From the NCBI GenBank assembly GCA_021732085.1, contig JAKFVQ010000028.1:26783-90782 (forward strand): DNA of 64,000 bases, read 5' to 3'. The first letter of the stretch is position 1; every line of letters starts with the position of its first letter. Positions 44,654 through 51,958 of the stretch are shown one piece after another. Below the pieces are notes generated by a model. That model ran no database searches and was not told the DNA's origin. It saw only the letters and a list, made by a program, of their open reading frames with translations. The position numbers and the translations under genes were made by a program. This DNA is from Candidatus Obscuribacterales bacterium. GTDB taxonomy: Bacteria; Cyanobacteriota; Vampirovibrionia; Obscuribacterales; Obscuribacteraceae.

Positions 44654-45019
44654 CTATGGCGCAGCGGGCACCAGCGCGCCCACATTCTGCTCCAAATCAG
44701 CAAGACTATAAGGCTTGATGATGTAGGCATTGACACCAGCCTCCTTACCTTTCTGAATCTCTGAACTATCTGAGCGTCCAGTCGCCATTAGGATGGGCGT
44801 AGTACCGCCTTCATCCCGGAAAGTTTTCGCAACATCGAGCCCATCCATGTCCGGCAAATTACCATCTAGAATCGCCAGATCAAACTTTCCATAACGCAAC
44901 TGCTCCAGCCCGTCCAGACCAGAAGTGACATGAAGCACGTTGTGCTTCCGATGCTTCAGGAACAGCATTGCGTTGTCTGCAATGTCCTGATCATCTTCTA
45001 CCAAAAGGATTTTCGCCAC
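44654..45019 (-). CDS. single-domain response regulator receiver
   Basis: 121 aa from the GTG at 45019 (GGGTGG four bases upstream); the in-frame extension to 45103 lacks receiver-like sequence. AKILLVEDDQDIADN supplies the acidic pair, FDLAILDGNLPDMDGLD the phospho-acceptor Asp, ILMATGRSDS the Thr/Ser position and YIIKPYS the Lys. There is no output domain, so it acts through protein contacts. It lies convergent to the pseudokinase gene and near three other signalling genes. Confidence 0.9.
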   Translation of the reverse strand: MAKILLVEDDQDIADNAMLFLKHRKHNVLHVTSGLDGLEQLRYGKFDLAILDGNLPDMDGLDVAKTFRDEGGTTPILMATGRSDSSEIQKGKEAGVNAYIIKPYSLADLEQNVGALVPAAP

Positions 45020-45172
45020 AATACCACCCAAACAACTCTCACTAAGTTGTACCCAGCAGCAGCGTCGAAGCTCACACTTAATCTTATGACCGAAACGAGC
45101 CACAAATGCGACCGGAATTGGTTATCAAGAGGAAATATTATTCATCCATCGACAAACACGAGGGGCTGGGTT

Positions 45173-45388
45173 ATGTCACTACTGGAAAAGCGTCAAACAA
45201 TCAAATGTCAAAGTGCAGTTCGCGGTCGCGAGTTCGTTCCACAAGTTGAAGTTTCTGAAGATGACAGAGCAAAACGCACTGCTGAAATCAGAAGCCTCAA
45301 AGTAAATACTTCTGGTGAATACAGAAAGCCGAGCGCGTGGGAAAATTTCGCAGGCATCTTCAAAGCAGACGCAGACAAGATCGCTTAG
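45173..45388 (+). CDS. small hypothetical protein, 71 aa
   Basis: ATG with GAGGGG about nine bases upstream. The protein is charged (VSEDDRAKRTAEIRSLKVNT), with a helical middle and PSAWENFAGIFKADADKIA at the end. No membrane segment and no family recognised. The next gene on the opposite strand is convergent. A longer frame beginning at 44930 overlaps the receiver gene, and its extra part is not protein-like. Confidence 0.55.
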   Translation: MSLLEKRQTIKCQSAVRGREFVPQVEVSEDDRAKRTAEIRSLKVNTSGEYRKPSAWENFAGIFKADADKIA

Positions 45389-45412
45389 TTCAAATAAACA
45401 CTTCGGTCCCTA

Positions 45413-46396
45413 TCAAAAGCTAATGGTCATTTCGACGGGATAATGATCAGAGCCGACATAGGGACCAATTGATCTCGACAGAACCTTTATGTCTTTTGAA
45501 ACGAGAAAATGATCGATCGGAATAAAAGGCAAAACCAGATAGCTAGGCCAGCTGGGCTGCGGTCCGAATGACTGTTCGCTATCTTTAAGATCCGCATCGT
45601 GGCAGAGACGCCAGAATGATGCGACCCAGGGCGAGCAATTAAAATCACCAGCTACGATAAATGGTCCTTCGTTCTTTCGGCGCAATTCACTTAGATTCGC
45701 GAATTCTTGATTGCGATCTGAGAGAAAACCAGGCTCCAGCGGAGGCAAGGTATGGACAGAGGTGTAGTTCAACCTTCGTCCTTTCACGTCCATCACGGCA
45801 AACAACACGGGGACGCCAGATTTACTCAAAGCCAGTGTTTCCGCGGTGAATGGATATTTGCTGAAGATCGCCAAGCCAAAGAAGTCCGGACGCGCAATCA
45901 CCTTGGAATGAGGATATTTAACCAGCCGCGTTGAAAGTGCTTTGGCAGCTTCGAAACCGACCTCCTCAAAGGAAGCAATATCAGGATCTTTCGCCGCCAC
46001 ATAGTCGCAAATATCTTTGAAATCTCTATTCGTCTCAAGAACATTCACTTGAAAAACACTGAGCTTTATAGGGGCAACGTTGGAATTGTTGTTTTGCTTA
46101 GCGGCCGAATCAAGTGGTCCGACAAAGACTCCGATAAGCAGTGCCAAATTCAAAACGAGAGAAACAGAGAAGAAAGTAAATTCTGCCAGTGCCGGACGAA
46201 ACTTAGGAAGTGTCAAGTTCTGCCCTCTATGACCAAGCAGAACAATCGGCACGCACACAATTAAAGCGCCGAAATATTGAATTCTAAAGTGCGTCATCAA
46301 TTCGAACGGATACCAATCGCTCGCCAGGCCAAGCCAGCTGCATATACTACAGAGCCAAGCAAACTGCCTGCTAAATGACAGCACCATATTTTTCAT
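45413..46396 (-). CDS. membrane protein with endonuclease/exonuclease/phosphatase (EEP) domain
   Basis: 327 aa starting at MKNMVLSFSRQF, which overlaps or abuts the end of the OmpR-type regulator gene; the longer frame reaches into that gene and is rejected. Two to three membrane helices occupy residues ~1-100 (FGALIVCVPIVLLG, FFSVSLVLNLALLIGVFVG). The EEP domain has LSVFQVNVLETNRDFKDICD, FEEVGFEAA (metal-binding Glu), YTSVHTLPP, FIVAGDFNCSP and PIDHFLVS..VGSDHYPV (catalytic Asp/His). It may act on phosphodiesters such as lipid head groups or nucleotides in the envelope. Confidence 0.85.
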   Translation of the reverse strand: MKNMVLSFSRQFAWLCSICSWLGLASDWYPFELMTHFRIQYFGALIVCVPIVLLGHRGQNLTLPKFRPALAEFTFFSVSLVLNLALLIGVFVGPLDSAAKQNNNSNVAPIKLSVFQVNVLETNRDFKDICDYVAAKDPDIASFEEVGFEAAKALSTRLVKYPHSKVIARPDFFGLAIFSKYPFTAETLALSKSGVPVLFAVMDVKGRRLNYTSVHTLPPLEPGFLSDRNQEFANLSELRRKNEGPFIVAGDFNCSPWVASFWRLCHDADLKDSEQSFGPQPSWPSYLVLPFIPIDHFLVSKDIKVLSRSIGPYVGSDHYPVEMTISF

Positions 46397-46401
46397 TTCA
46401 A

Positions 46402-47076
46402 CTAATTTGCCACCAGCTCGTAACCGGCACCACGCAAGGTGCGCATCATCGATTCTTTTCCGGGTTGAGCTAATTTCTGGCGCAGTCGTTTTACGCAAGA
46501 ATAAACAGCATGGAGCGAAACCTCGGTCGATGATTCCCATACACGCTGAATGATCGCCTCTGGACCAAACGGCTGTCCGGGATTACGCATAAAAAATTCG
46601 AGAACTGTTGTTTCCATAGGCTGAAGTTTCACCTCTTGCCCAGCGAGAAAAACTTTTCGCGTGCTCGTATTGAGAACAAGCTCACCGACTTTCAATTCTT
46701 CAGCTGAAAGCACCGGAGGACGGCGGAGCAGCGCTCGAATGCGCGCCCCCAATTCTTTTAAGTGAAAAGGCTTCGTCACATAATCGTCGGCACCGGCATC
46801 GAGACCTTTTTCCTTATCATCAATCGCCGTTTTTCCGGTTAGCATGAGAATCGGAGTCAGTCCGCCACTTCGCCTAAATGCAGTAATGATGTCCAATCCA
46901 GCACCATCAGGAAACTCCCAATCAAGCAAGATCAGATCATACTGAAAAGACTCAATCATCGAGCGCGCTTCGTCCGCGCTGTGAGCCATGTCCACTTGAT
47001 GTTCAGAGCCCTTGAGCCAATCGGAAACGCTTATAGATAGCGATACGTGATCATCAGCAACAAGAATTTTAGCCAA
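46402..47076 (-). CDS. OmpR/PhoB-family response regulator
   Basis: 224 aa. The receiver domain has ILVADDHVS, LILLDWEFPDGAGLD (phospho-Asp), ILMLTGK and DDYVTKPFHLKEL. The winged-helix effector domain has LVLNTSTRKVFLAGQEVKLQPMETTVLEFF and VSLHAVYSCVKRLRQKL..IRTLRGAGYEL-type ending (read here as MMRTLRGAGYELVAN). Family members bind two direct half-sites 11 bp apart as dimers. Exactly such boxes occur four times in the intergenic region just upstream of this gene. A cognate kinase is plausibly the PAS histidine kinase at 48108-49796. Confidence 0.95.
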   Translation of the reverse strand: MAKILVADDHVSLSISVSDWLKGSEHQVDMAHSADEARSMIESFQYDLILLDWEFPDGAGLDIITAFRRSGGLTPILMLTGKTAIDDKEKGLDAGADDYVTKPFHLKELGARIRALLRRPPVLSAEELKVGELVLNTSTRKVFLAGQEVKLQPMETTVLEFFMRNPGQPFGPEAIIQRVWESSTEVSLHAVYSCVKRLRQKLAQPGKESMMRTLRGAGYELVAN

Positions 47077-47257
47077 AATCTACCTTCTCAAAATCGTTAT
47101 TTGAATCAACCAGCCAAGAGATCAAACGATCGGAGCAAAAGCATATTACCGCAAGAACAACAAACTTACTAGCAGGAATATTGGCAACCAGAAAGCCTGA
47201 GCGCAGTTCATCGGAGCGTTGCAAATAATCCTTTAAGGAGTATGAGCTTCCGCCCTT

Positions 47258-47302
47258 GGGAGCGCAGGCTTCCTCCCTTTGGGGCGCAAGCTTCCAGCCT
47301 GC
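47258..47302. repeat. double copy of the GGGAGC hairpin repeat
   Basis: A truncated copy GGGAGCGCAGGCTTCC (47258-47273) is followed by GGGGCGCAAGCTTCCAGCCT-GC (47281-47302). It is related to 34646-34668 and 18778-18800. Confidence 0.55.
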
Positions 47303-47392
47303 TTCTGATGCAGCTAACTGGGACCGCGGGCATATATTGCGCGGATAAGTCCTTCATGTGTTTCAAAAATTTCTTTTTCGATTTCATCCAAT

Positions 47393-47426
47393 TTGACAAG
47401 TCGCTGCCAAATCCACATCTTATAGT
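47393..47426 (+). promoter_or_regulatory. promoter A: 11-bp-spaced half-sites and -10 box
   Basis: TGACAA starts at 47394 and TGCCAA at 47405, exactly 11 bp apart. The -10 box TATAGT starts at 47421, 16 bp after the second half-site start. The same geometry is in B, C and D. A sigma-70 -35 at TTGACA would be 22 bp from the -10, too far, so activator-dependent transcription is likely. Confidence 0.65.
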
Positions 47427-47432
47427 TTACTT

Positions 47433-47532
47433 ACTGCAAAACGCGGAGCACCAAGCGGAGCGGACGCAGACAAGTTTTCAAACGAAGGTGAAAATGGACA
47501 GATCCGGCTCTCCCGCCGGGTCTTTCTGTTTT
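47433..47532 (+). ncRNA. sRNA candidate A (~100 nt)
   Basis: Predicted from about seven bases after the -10 box to the terminator U-tract. The last ~65 nt are almost identical to unit B. The terminator is AGATCCGGC-TCTCCC-GCCGGGTCT (9-bp stem at 47500-47508/47515-47523) and then TTCTGTTTT. The 5' half differs from B and is rich in GGA. An AAGGTG..ATG translation-start-like motif lies at the beginning of the terminator, so a short coding role cannot be excluded. Confidence 0.6.
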
Positions 47533-47578
47533 AAAGGCACAATCAGAAACAGAAAAGAATTTCCAAGTTTTTCCCAGT

Positions 47579-47612
47579 TTGCCAAGTCACCGACAACTCG
47601 ATCTTTTATAGT
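47579..47612 (+). promoter_or_regulatory. promoter B: 11-bp-spaced half-sites and -10 box
   Basis: TGCCAA starts at 47580, CGACAA at 47591, and the -10 TATAGT at 47607. Distances are the same as in promoters A, C and D. Confidence 0.65.
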
Positions 47613-47618
47613 CTAATC

Positions 47619-47714
47619 ACTGCGAAATGAGCGCACCGACGAAGCGCCGCAGACAAGTTTTTAACGAAGGTGAAAATGGACAGATCCGGCTCTCCCGCCG
47701 GGTCTTTCTGTTTT
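47619..47714 (+). ncRNA. sRNA candidate B (~96 nt)
   Basis: A paralog of unit A. The region GCAGACAAGTTTT..ACGAAGGTGAAA and the terminator stem-loop (47682-47690/47697-47705, loop TCTCCC) are shared. The upstream 40 nt are diverged, with a GCGC..GCGC hairpin possible. This pattern (diverged 5' end, fixed 3' end) is typical of duplicated sRNA genes. Confidence 0.6.
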
Positions 47715-47808
47715 AAAGAATCTACTTTTTCGTAACTCTATCAAGAATTCGCCGGGCTCGATCTCTCTAAATGATTGATGCGAAAAAATACGCTGAATAG
47801 ATTCAGCT

Positions 47809-47842
47809 TTGCCAAGTCAAAGCCAGCTGCTCAAAGTAACAT
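47809..47842 (+). promoter_or_regulatory. promoter C: 11-bp-spaced half-sites and -10 box
   Basis: TGCCAA starts at 47810, AGCCAG at 47821, and a -10-like TAACAT at 47837. Geometry is identical to A, B and D, although the -10 is a weaker match. Confidence 0.6.
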
Positions 47843-47848
47843 CTCTGA

Positions 47849-47919
47849 CAGTGAGGTTCTGACATACACCTCACAAAAAACGGGGCTCGATCTTGTGGGG
47901 GATTGAGCCCCGTTTTTTT
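47849..47919 (+). ncRNA. sRNA candidate C (~70 nt)
   Basis: Hairpin 1 is GTGAGGT (47851-47857) with ACCTCAC (47868-47874), loop of ten. An A-rich linker follows. The terminator stem ACGGGGCTCGATC (47880-47892) pairs with GATTGAGCCCCGT (47901-47913), 13 bp including one G-T. The loop is TTGTGGGG, followed by seven Ts. Units C and D have the same fold and the same loop, but different stem bases. Confidence 0.75.
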
Positions 47920-47958
47920 GGAGTACTCCAAGGGCAACTACGAAAGAAAAAGGTGGTT

Positions 47959-47992
47959 TTGACAAGTTCCAGCCAACTCTCACGATTATTAT
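47959..47992 (+). promoter_or_regulatory. promoter D: 11-bp-spaced half-sites and -10 box
   Basis: TGACAA starts at 47960, AGCCAA at 47971, and the -10 TATTAT at 47987. Geometry is identical to A, B and C. Confidence 0.65.
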
Positions 47993-47998
47993 CATAAG

Positions 47999-48069
47999 TG
48001 TTGAGAGACGAAACGCTCAACAAAATACAGAGCTTGATCTTGTGGGGGATTAAGCTCTGTATTTTTTTT
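47999..48069 (+). ncRNA. sRNA candidate D (~70 nt)
   Basis: Hairpin 1 is GTTGAG (48000-48005) with CTCAAC (48016-48021), loop of ten. The terminator stem TACAGAGCTTGATC (48026-48039) pairs with GATTAAGCTCTGTA (48048-48061), 14 bp including one G-T. The loop TTGTGGGG is followed by eight Ts. Stem bases differ from C at most positions below the GATC/GATT closing pairs, while pairing is kept. Confidence 0.75.
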
Positions 48070-48107
48070 CGTTCATACTGTCGGCTTAGTAACAGCGCCT
48101 CTGGAGA

Positions 48108-49796
48108 CTACTTCGAAGAAGGAAGGTTGTCCGAGATCCCAATAAGCGGAAGAGAAAAGGAGAATGTGCTGCCTTTGCCGAGCTCGCTATCGATCCAAAT
48201 TTTTCCGCCGTGCTGTTCGATGATTAGTTTGCAAATTGGCAATCCCAGACCAGTGCCCTGCTTGCCTGGCGGCAGCGCCGATACATTAGCTGGTGCACTG
48301 GATTCGACTTTGTTCACGAGAACCTGTTCGTATTGTTGGAAGATTCGTTCCTGGAACTCCGGGGCAACACCTCGGCCATTGTCTGTTACTGAGAATACTG
48401 TCTCATTTTCAGATTGCGCGACGCCCACCTTAATCTGTTCGCCGGTGGGGGAAAACTTGACGGCGTTCGAAAGCAGATTGACCATCACTCTAATTAGCAG
48501 TGAGCTATCAGCATGAATAATAACGCCGGGCTTTTTCTCATAGTGAATGGAGATTGATCTGCGCTGAGCAAAATCAAGTACGGCGCCGACAGCCGCTTCA
48601 ATCACATCGTCAACTGGACAGTTCTCTGCCTCAACGACAAACTTGCCCGCCTTCATTTTCTCAATATCGAGCAACTCATCAACGAGACGAATCAAACGAT
48701 CAACCTCTCTGACATTCCGCTTTGTAGTATCCTGCCCACTTGCAGTGAGTTGCCCGTAGGTGCCATCAGCCAACAACTCCAGCGCAGTGAGCAGAGAGTT
48801 GAGCGGGCTACGAAGATCGTGACTAACCATCGCAAAGAACTCGCTCTTTAACTGCTCCAATTTTTCTCTTTCAGTAATATCCAGCAAGACGATCAAATTC
48901 TTTTTGTTACCGGACATGCTGATATCACTGGAAGATATATGTACCGAGATGTATCGCCCCTCCTTCGACAAGAGGCGTGTATCCGCGTGCGCTGCTAGAG
49001 ATTTCGACAACTCCTCACCAGCCAGAACCCCTTTGAGATCCGTCAACACAAATGGGATTTGCTTGCCAATAATTTCTTCCTGTGTGTACCCTGTCATCTT
49101 GAGGAATGCCGGATTACTCACCTCAATGTATGAGAGCCGATTCGTCACCAGCAAGCCCACAGGCATTGCTTCGAAGATCTGGCGAATCCTGCGTTCACTT
49201 TCCTCAAGCATCCTTTCTGCCTGCTTCCTTGCAGTAATATCGTGTGCAACACAAAACAAGGTTTGGTCAGCAACAGACCAGTGCGCCGACCACAACACGT
49301 GCAATGGTGTGCCATCCTTGCGCTTGATTCGATTTTCAAAGCTCAAAGTATCGACACTTTTCTCTGCGCCCAGCAGTGAAGCCATGCTGCTTTCGCGATC
49401 ATCCTCAATAATTAGTTCGCTAAAATTGCGACCCAGCAAGTCCTGCGGCTCGTACCCCCAAACCTTCTTCGCAGCAGGATTGACGCTGCGAAAAATGTTG
49501 TCTGGCCCAATTGAACAGATTACATCGACTGCGTTGTTAATCAACGCGACTTCCTTCAATTGGAACTCATTGAAATCGGTGCAGAATTGCTTTAACAGTT
49601 TGTCTATCTCTTCAAATTCAGCAACGCCAGATGGTGAAAACTTCTTGGTTTTAACGACGCGCGATATGTTTTGACTGAGTTGGTGAAGGCGCTTCTCAGC
49701 TTTTGCTTCAGCACTTAGCAAAGCCACAATACCTAGAATCGAAATTCCTGCGCACGCGAAAGAAACTGGGACGAAGTTGCCCGATAAAGCAACCAC
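48108..49796 (-). CDS. PAS-domain sensor histidine kinase
   Basis: 562 aa from a GTG. An N-terminal membrane helix (VPVSFACAGISILGIVALLS) is followed by two PAS domains (INNAVDVICSIGPDNIFRSV.. and IFEAMPVGLLVTNRLSYIEV..). The HisKA box is FFAMVSHDLRSPLNSLLTAL, and the ATPase domain has NLLSNAVKFSPTG (N box), VTDNGRGVA (G1) and GTGLGLPICK (G2). The frame stays open for ~32 codons upstream and encodes another hydrophobic helix (KIILVFLLVLQLVAVVVAL), but has no ATG, GTG or TTG there. A non-standard start may give a two-helix sensor. Its 3' end faces sRNA unit D. Confidence 0.93.
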   Translation of the reverse strand: MVALSGNFVPVSFACAGISILGIVALLSAEAKAEKRLHQLSQNISRVVKTKKFSPSGVAEFEEIDKLLKQFCTDFNEFQLKEVALINNAVDVICSIGPDNIFRSVNPAAKKVWGYEPQDLLGRNFSELIIEDDRESSMASLLGAEKSVDTLSFENRIKRKDGTPLHVLWSAHWSVADQTLFCVAHDITARKQAERMLEESERRIRQIFEAMPVGLLVTNRLSYIEVSNPAFLKMTGYTQEEIIGKQIPFVLTDLKGVLAGEELSKSLAAHADTRLLSKEGRYISVHISSSDISMSGNKKNLIVLLDITEREKLEQLKSEFFAMVSHDLRSPLNSLLTALELLADGTYGQLTASGQDTTKRNVREVDRLIRLVDELLDIEKMKAGKFVVEAENCPVDDVIEAAVGAVLDFAQRRSISIHYEKKPGVIIHADSSLLIRVMVNLLSNAVKFSPTGEQIKVGVAQSENETVFSVTDNGRGVAPEFQERIFQQYEQVLVNKVESSAPANVSALPPGKQGTGLGLPICKLIIEQHGGKIWIDSELGKGSTFSFSLPLIGISDNLPSSK

Positions 49797-49861
49797 AACA
49801 GCGACTAACTGTAAGACGAGTAAGAATACCAGTATGATTTTGCGATTCAGATTTCGCGTCC

Positions 49862-50593
49862 CTACAATTGGAGCCTCAATTGACCCGAATCTGGCTCATC
49901 CTGAGCCGCATCCGCAGTGCCTTCCTCAACCTGATCAGTCATGTGTGGCTGATCTGTCTTTGCCGAATTCACATCCGAAGAAACTTGATACATAGTTACT
50001 AGTTCGTTCGGATACGGCACCAGCATCTTCACAATCTCATCCGGATCCTTGAACTCCGGGTCGAGCCACTTATCTTCTAACTCGAGCGGCAAGATTACAG
50101 GCATGCGATCATGCACCGGTGCCACCACATCGTTAGCGGCGCACGTAATGATCGAGTAAGAGCGAAAGCTCTTCTCCTCGCTTTTCCATTCGTCGTAAAT
50201 GCCGGCAAATGCAAACAAGCTCTTATCGACGAGGTGGATCCACATCGGTATTTTTTGTTTTGGATTGGCGCCTTTCTTCCATTCATAGAATCCATCGGCT
50301 GGAATAAGGCATCGCTTCTTGGTCACCAATCTTTTGAAGAATGGTTTTTCCAAAATAGTTTCGCTGCGAGAGTTAATAATTTGGCGAGCGGTCTTAAGAT
50401 CCTTCACCCAAGAAGGAATCAATCCCCAGCGATAAGGCGTGATGATCTTCTGCTCTTCTTCCTGAACAATAACAGGCACATTTTGCGTTGGTGAAATGTT
50501 GAATCGCGGCTTGAATTCGTCAAGCAACTGCTCCAAACCAAAGCGCTCCGATATCTCCTGCTGCCGCCGAGTTAGTGAGTATCGTCCACACAT
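49862..50593 (-). CDS. SRAP-domain protein (HMCES/YedK family)
   Basis: 243 aa. The catalytic Cys2 (MCGRYSLT, after Met removal) forms a thiazolidine link to abasic sites in single-stranded DNA. RFNISPTQNVPVI, RWGLIPSWVKD, INSRSETI, CLIPADGFYEWKK (Glu) and PVHDRMPVIL (His) are the family motifs. The C-terminal ~35 residues are acidic and Gln-rich, beyond the usual domain. The stop is followed closely by the open frame of the histidine kinase on the same strand, so co-transcription is likely. Confidence 0.95.
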   Translation of the reverse strand: MCGRYSLTRRQQEISERFGLEQLLDEFKPRFNISPTQNVPVIVQEEEQKIITPYRWGLIPSWVKDLKTARQIINSRSETILEKPFFKRLVTKKRCLIPADGFYEWKKGANPKQKIPMWIHLVDKSLFAFAGIYDEWKSEEKSFRSYSIITCAANDVVAPVHDRMPVILPLELEDKWLDPEFKDPDEIVKMLVPYPNELVTMYQVSSDVNSAKTDQPHMTDQVEEGTADAAQDEPDSGQLRLQL

Positions 50594-50631
50594 TTGCGCC
50601 TCTCCGTCTAGCGAAGTGCTCTATCTAATTA

Positions 50632-51822
50632 TTACTTTGTCGATCCAACTGCACTTGTGTTCGGAGCAACTGTTCTACGCAAGGAATTGATGATCTTGAT
50701 CAGTATGTCCGCTGCTTGCTCACAATCGTCCACGGTGTTGAGCTTACCTGCGGTGATGCGAACGGAGCCGAGTGCATCAGTGTCTCCGTAACCCAGAGCG
50801 CACACAACGTGCGAAGGAGAGACGATTCCTTTGTGGCAAGCAGATGCGCTTGAAACGCAAAGTCCACGCAAATCAGATTGCAAAACAACAGATTCGCCTT
50901 CAACGTCTGACACGATGATACTGAGGTGTCCGGGCAGGCGATCATCAATATTTTGAGGACCGGTGAACTTGATGCCTTGCACTGTTTCAAGCTTGGCCTT
51001 CATAACGTGCTGCAACTTACGCAAGTAAGCCGCCGTTTCTTTTTGCTCTGCATGCGCCAATTGAGCTGCCTTGCCAATCGCGATGATATTAGCGACCGAT
51101 TCTGTACCGGGGAAGATTCCCTTCTCCTGCCCGCCACCAAACGCAATCGGCATCAGATTGGCGCCGCGGCGAACGAACAGCGCACCAATTCCCTTGGGTC
51201 CGAAGAACTTGTGCGCCGACAGCGATAGCGTATCAGCCTGCAACTGCTTGAGGTCGATTTCCACTTTGCCGGGAATTTGAACTGCGTCGGTGTGAAAGAA
51301 GACATCGGCGGCTTTGCAGATTTGCGCGATTTCATGGACGGGCTGCACGGACCCAACTTCGTTGTTGCCCCACATCATCGAGACTATACTTGTTTCTTTT
51401 GTAATTAACTTCCGCAACTCATCGAGGTCGATAACGCCTTCTCTATCGACCTTGAGGAAATCGACTTTCCATCCGGTGGATTCAAGGTGCTTGGCGGGAC
51501 CAAGGCAGGAAGGATGCTCGATTTGCGTCGTGATCAAGTGACGCCCTTTTCCGTTGGCTTCGCAAAAACGAGCCCGACCTAATATAGATACGTTGTTGCT
51601 ATATGTCGCGCACGGGGTGAAGTAAACTTCATCTTCCTCGCAGCCCAAGAGCCCTGCAACGGACCTCCGGGCTTCATCGACGTGTCGCCTTGCGTCTCTG
51701 CCATAAAAATGAACCGACGATGGATTGCCCCATTTGTTTTGAAGAAAGGGCATCATTGCCTCTATAACTTCGGGGCGCACAGGCGTTGTCGCGCTGTTAT
51801 CAAGGTAAATCGTACGAAGCAT
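50632..51822 (-). CDS. cysteine desulfurase (NifS/IscS-like)
   Basis: 396 aa from the ATG of MLRTIYLDNSATTP, with GGAG seven bases upstream; longer frames to 51900 have no family support. PLP-dependent class V fold: HPSCLGPAKHL, the PLP Lys in LSLSAHKFFGPKGIG, GGGQEKGIFPGTESVANIIA, and the catalytic loop Cys in SSASACHKG. It delivers persulfide sulfur for Fe-S clusters and thio-modified tRNA. MiaB and the GlcF-like protein in this window need Fe-S clusters. A scaffold gene is not adjacent. Confidence 0.93.
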   Translation of the reverse strand: MLRTIYLDNSATTPVRPEVIEAMMPFLQNKWGNPSSVHFYGRDARRHVDEARRSVAGLLGCEEDEVYFTPCATYSNNVSILGRARFCEANGKGRHLITTQIEHPSCLGPAKHLESTGWKVDFLKVDREGVIDLDELRKLITKETSIVSMMWGNNEVGSVQPVHEIAQICKAADVFFHTDAVQIPGKVEIDLKQLQADTLSLSAHKFFGPKGIGALFVRRGANLMPIAFGGGQEKGIFPGTESVANIIAIGKAAQLAHAEQKETAAYLRKLQHVMKAKLETVQGIKFTGPQNIDDRLPGHLSIIVSDVEGESVVLQSDLRGLCVSSASACHKGIVSPSHVVCALGYGDTDALGSVRITAGKLNTVDDCEQAADILIKIINSLRRTVAPNTSAVGSTK

Positions 51823-51958
51823 TTGCATTCTCCGAGAACGCGTTGAAATAGGGGACTTAACTATGGAAGTCATGTTAGCATGATCAGCTTGCGCCAACAC
51901 AGGAAAACCTGTAAGAATCAGGCTTTTGAAGGAACTCTAAGAATAGCTCGCACTTTGA

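Larger units (their letters stand above)
47077..48107. other. 1-kb non-coding region holding a four-unit sRNA-like array
   Basis: The region between the regulator and kinase genes has no credible protein gene longer than a short peptide. It contains a hairpin repeat (47258-47302) and then four promoter-to-terminator units A-D on the + strand, listed individually. Confidence 0.7.

Noticed and set aside
44337..44711. 124-codon frame on the + strand after the pseudokinase
   Set aside because: Runs through the inverted-repeat element and into the receiver gene in antisense; basic, chance-like composition.
47433..47714. CsrA-sponge sRNAs (RsmY/Z type) because of GGA motifs in unit A
   Set aside because: Most GGA motifs of unit A are missing in unit B, so they are not conserved between copies.
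51823..51958. Possible cobalamin riboswitch before the FecCD-type permease
   Set aside because: The gap is only 136 bases, shared with a divergent gene, and shows no B12-box-like core.
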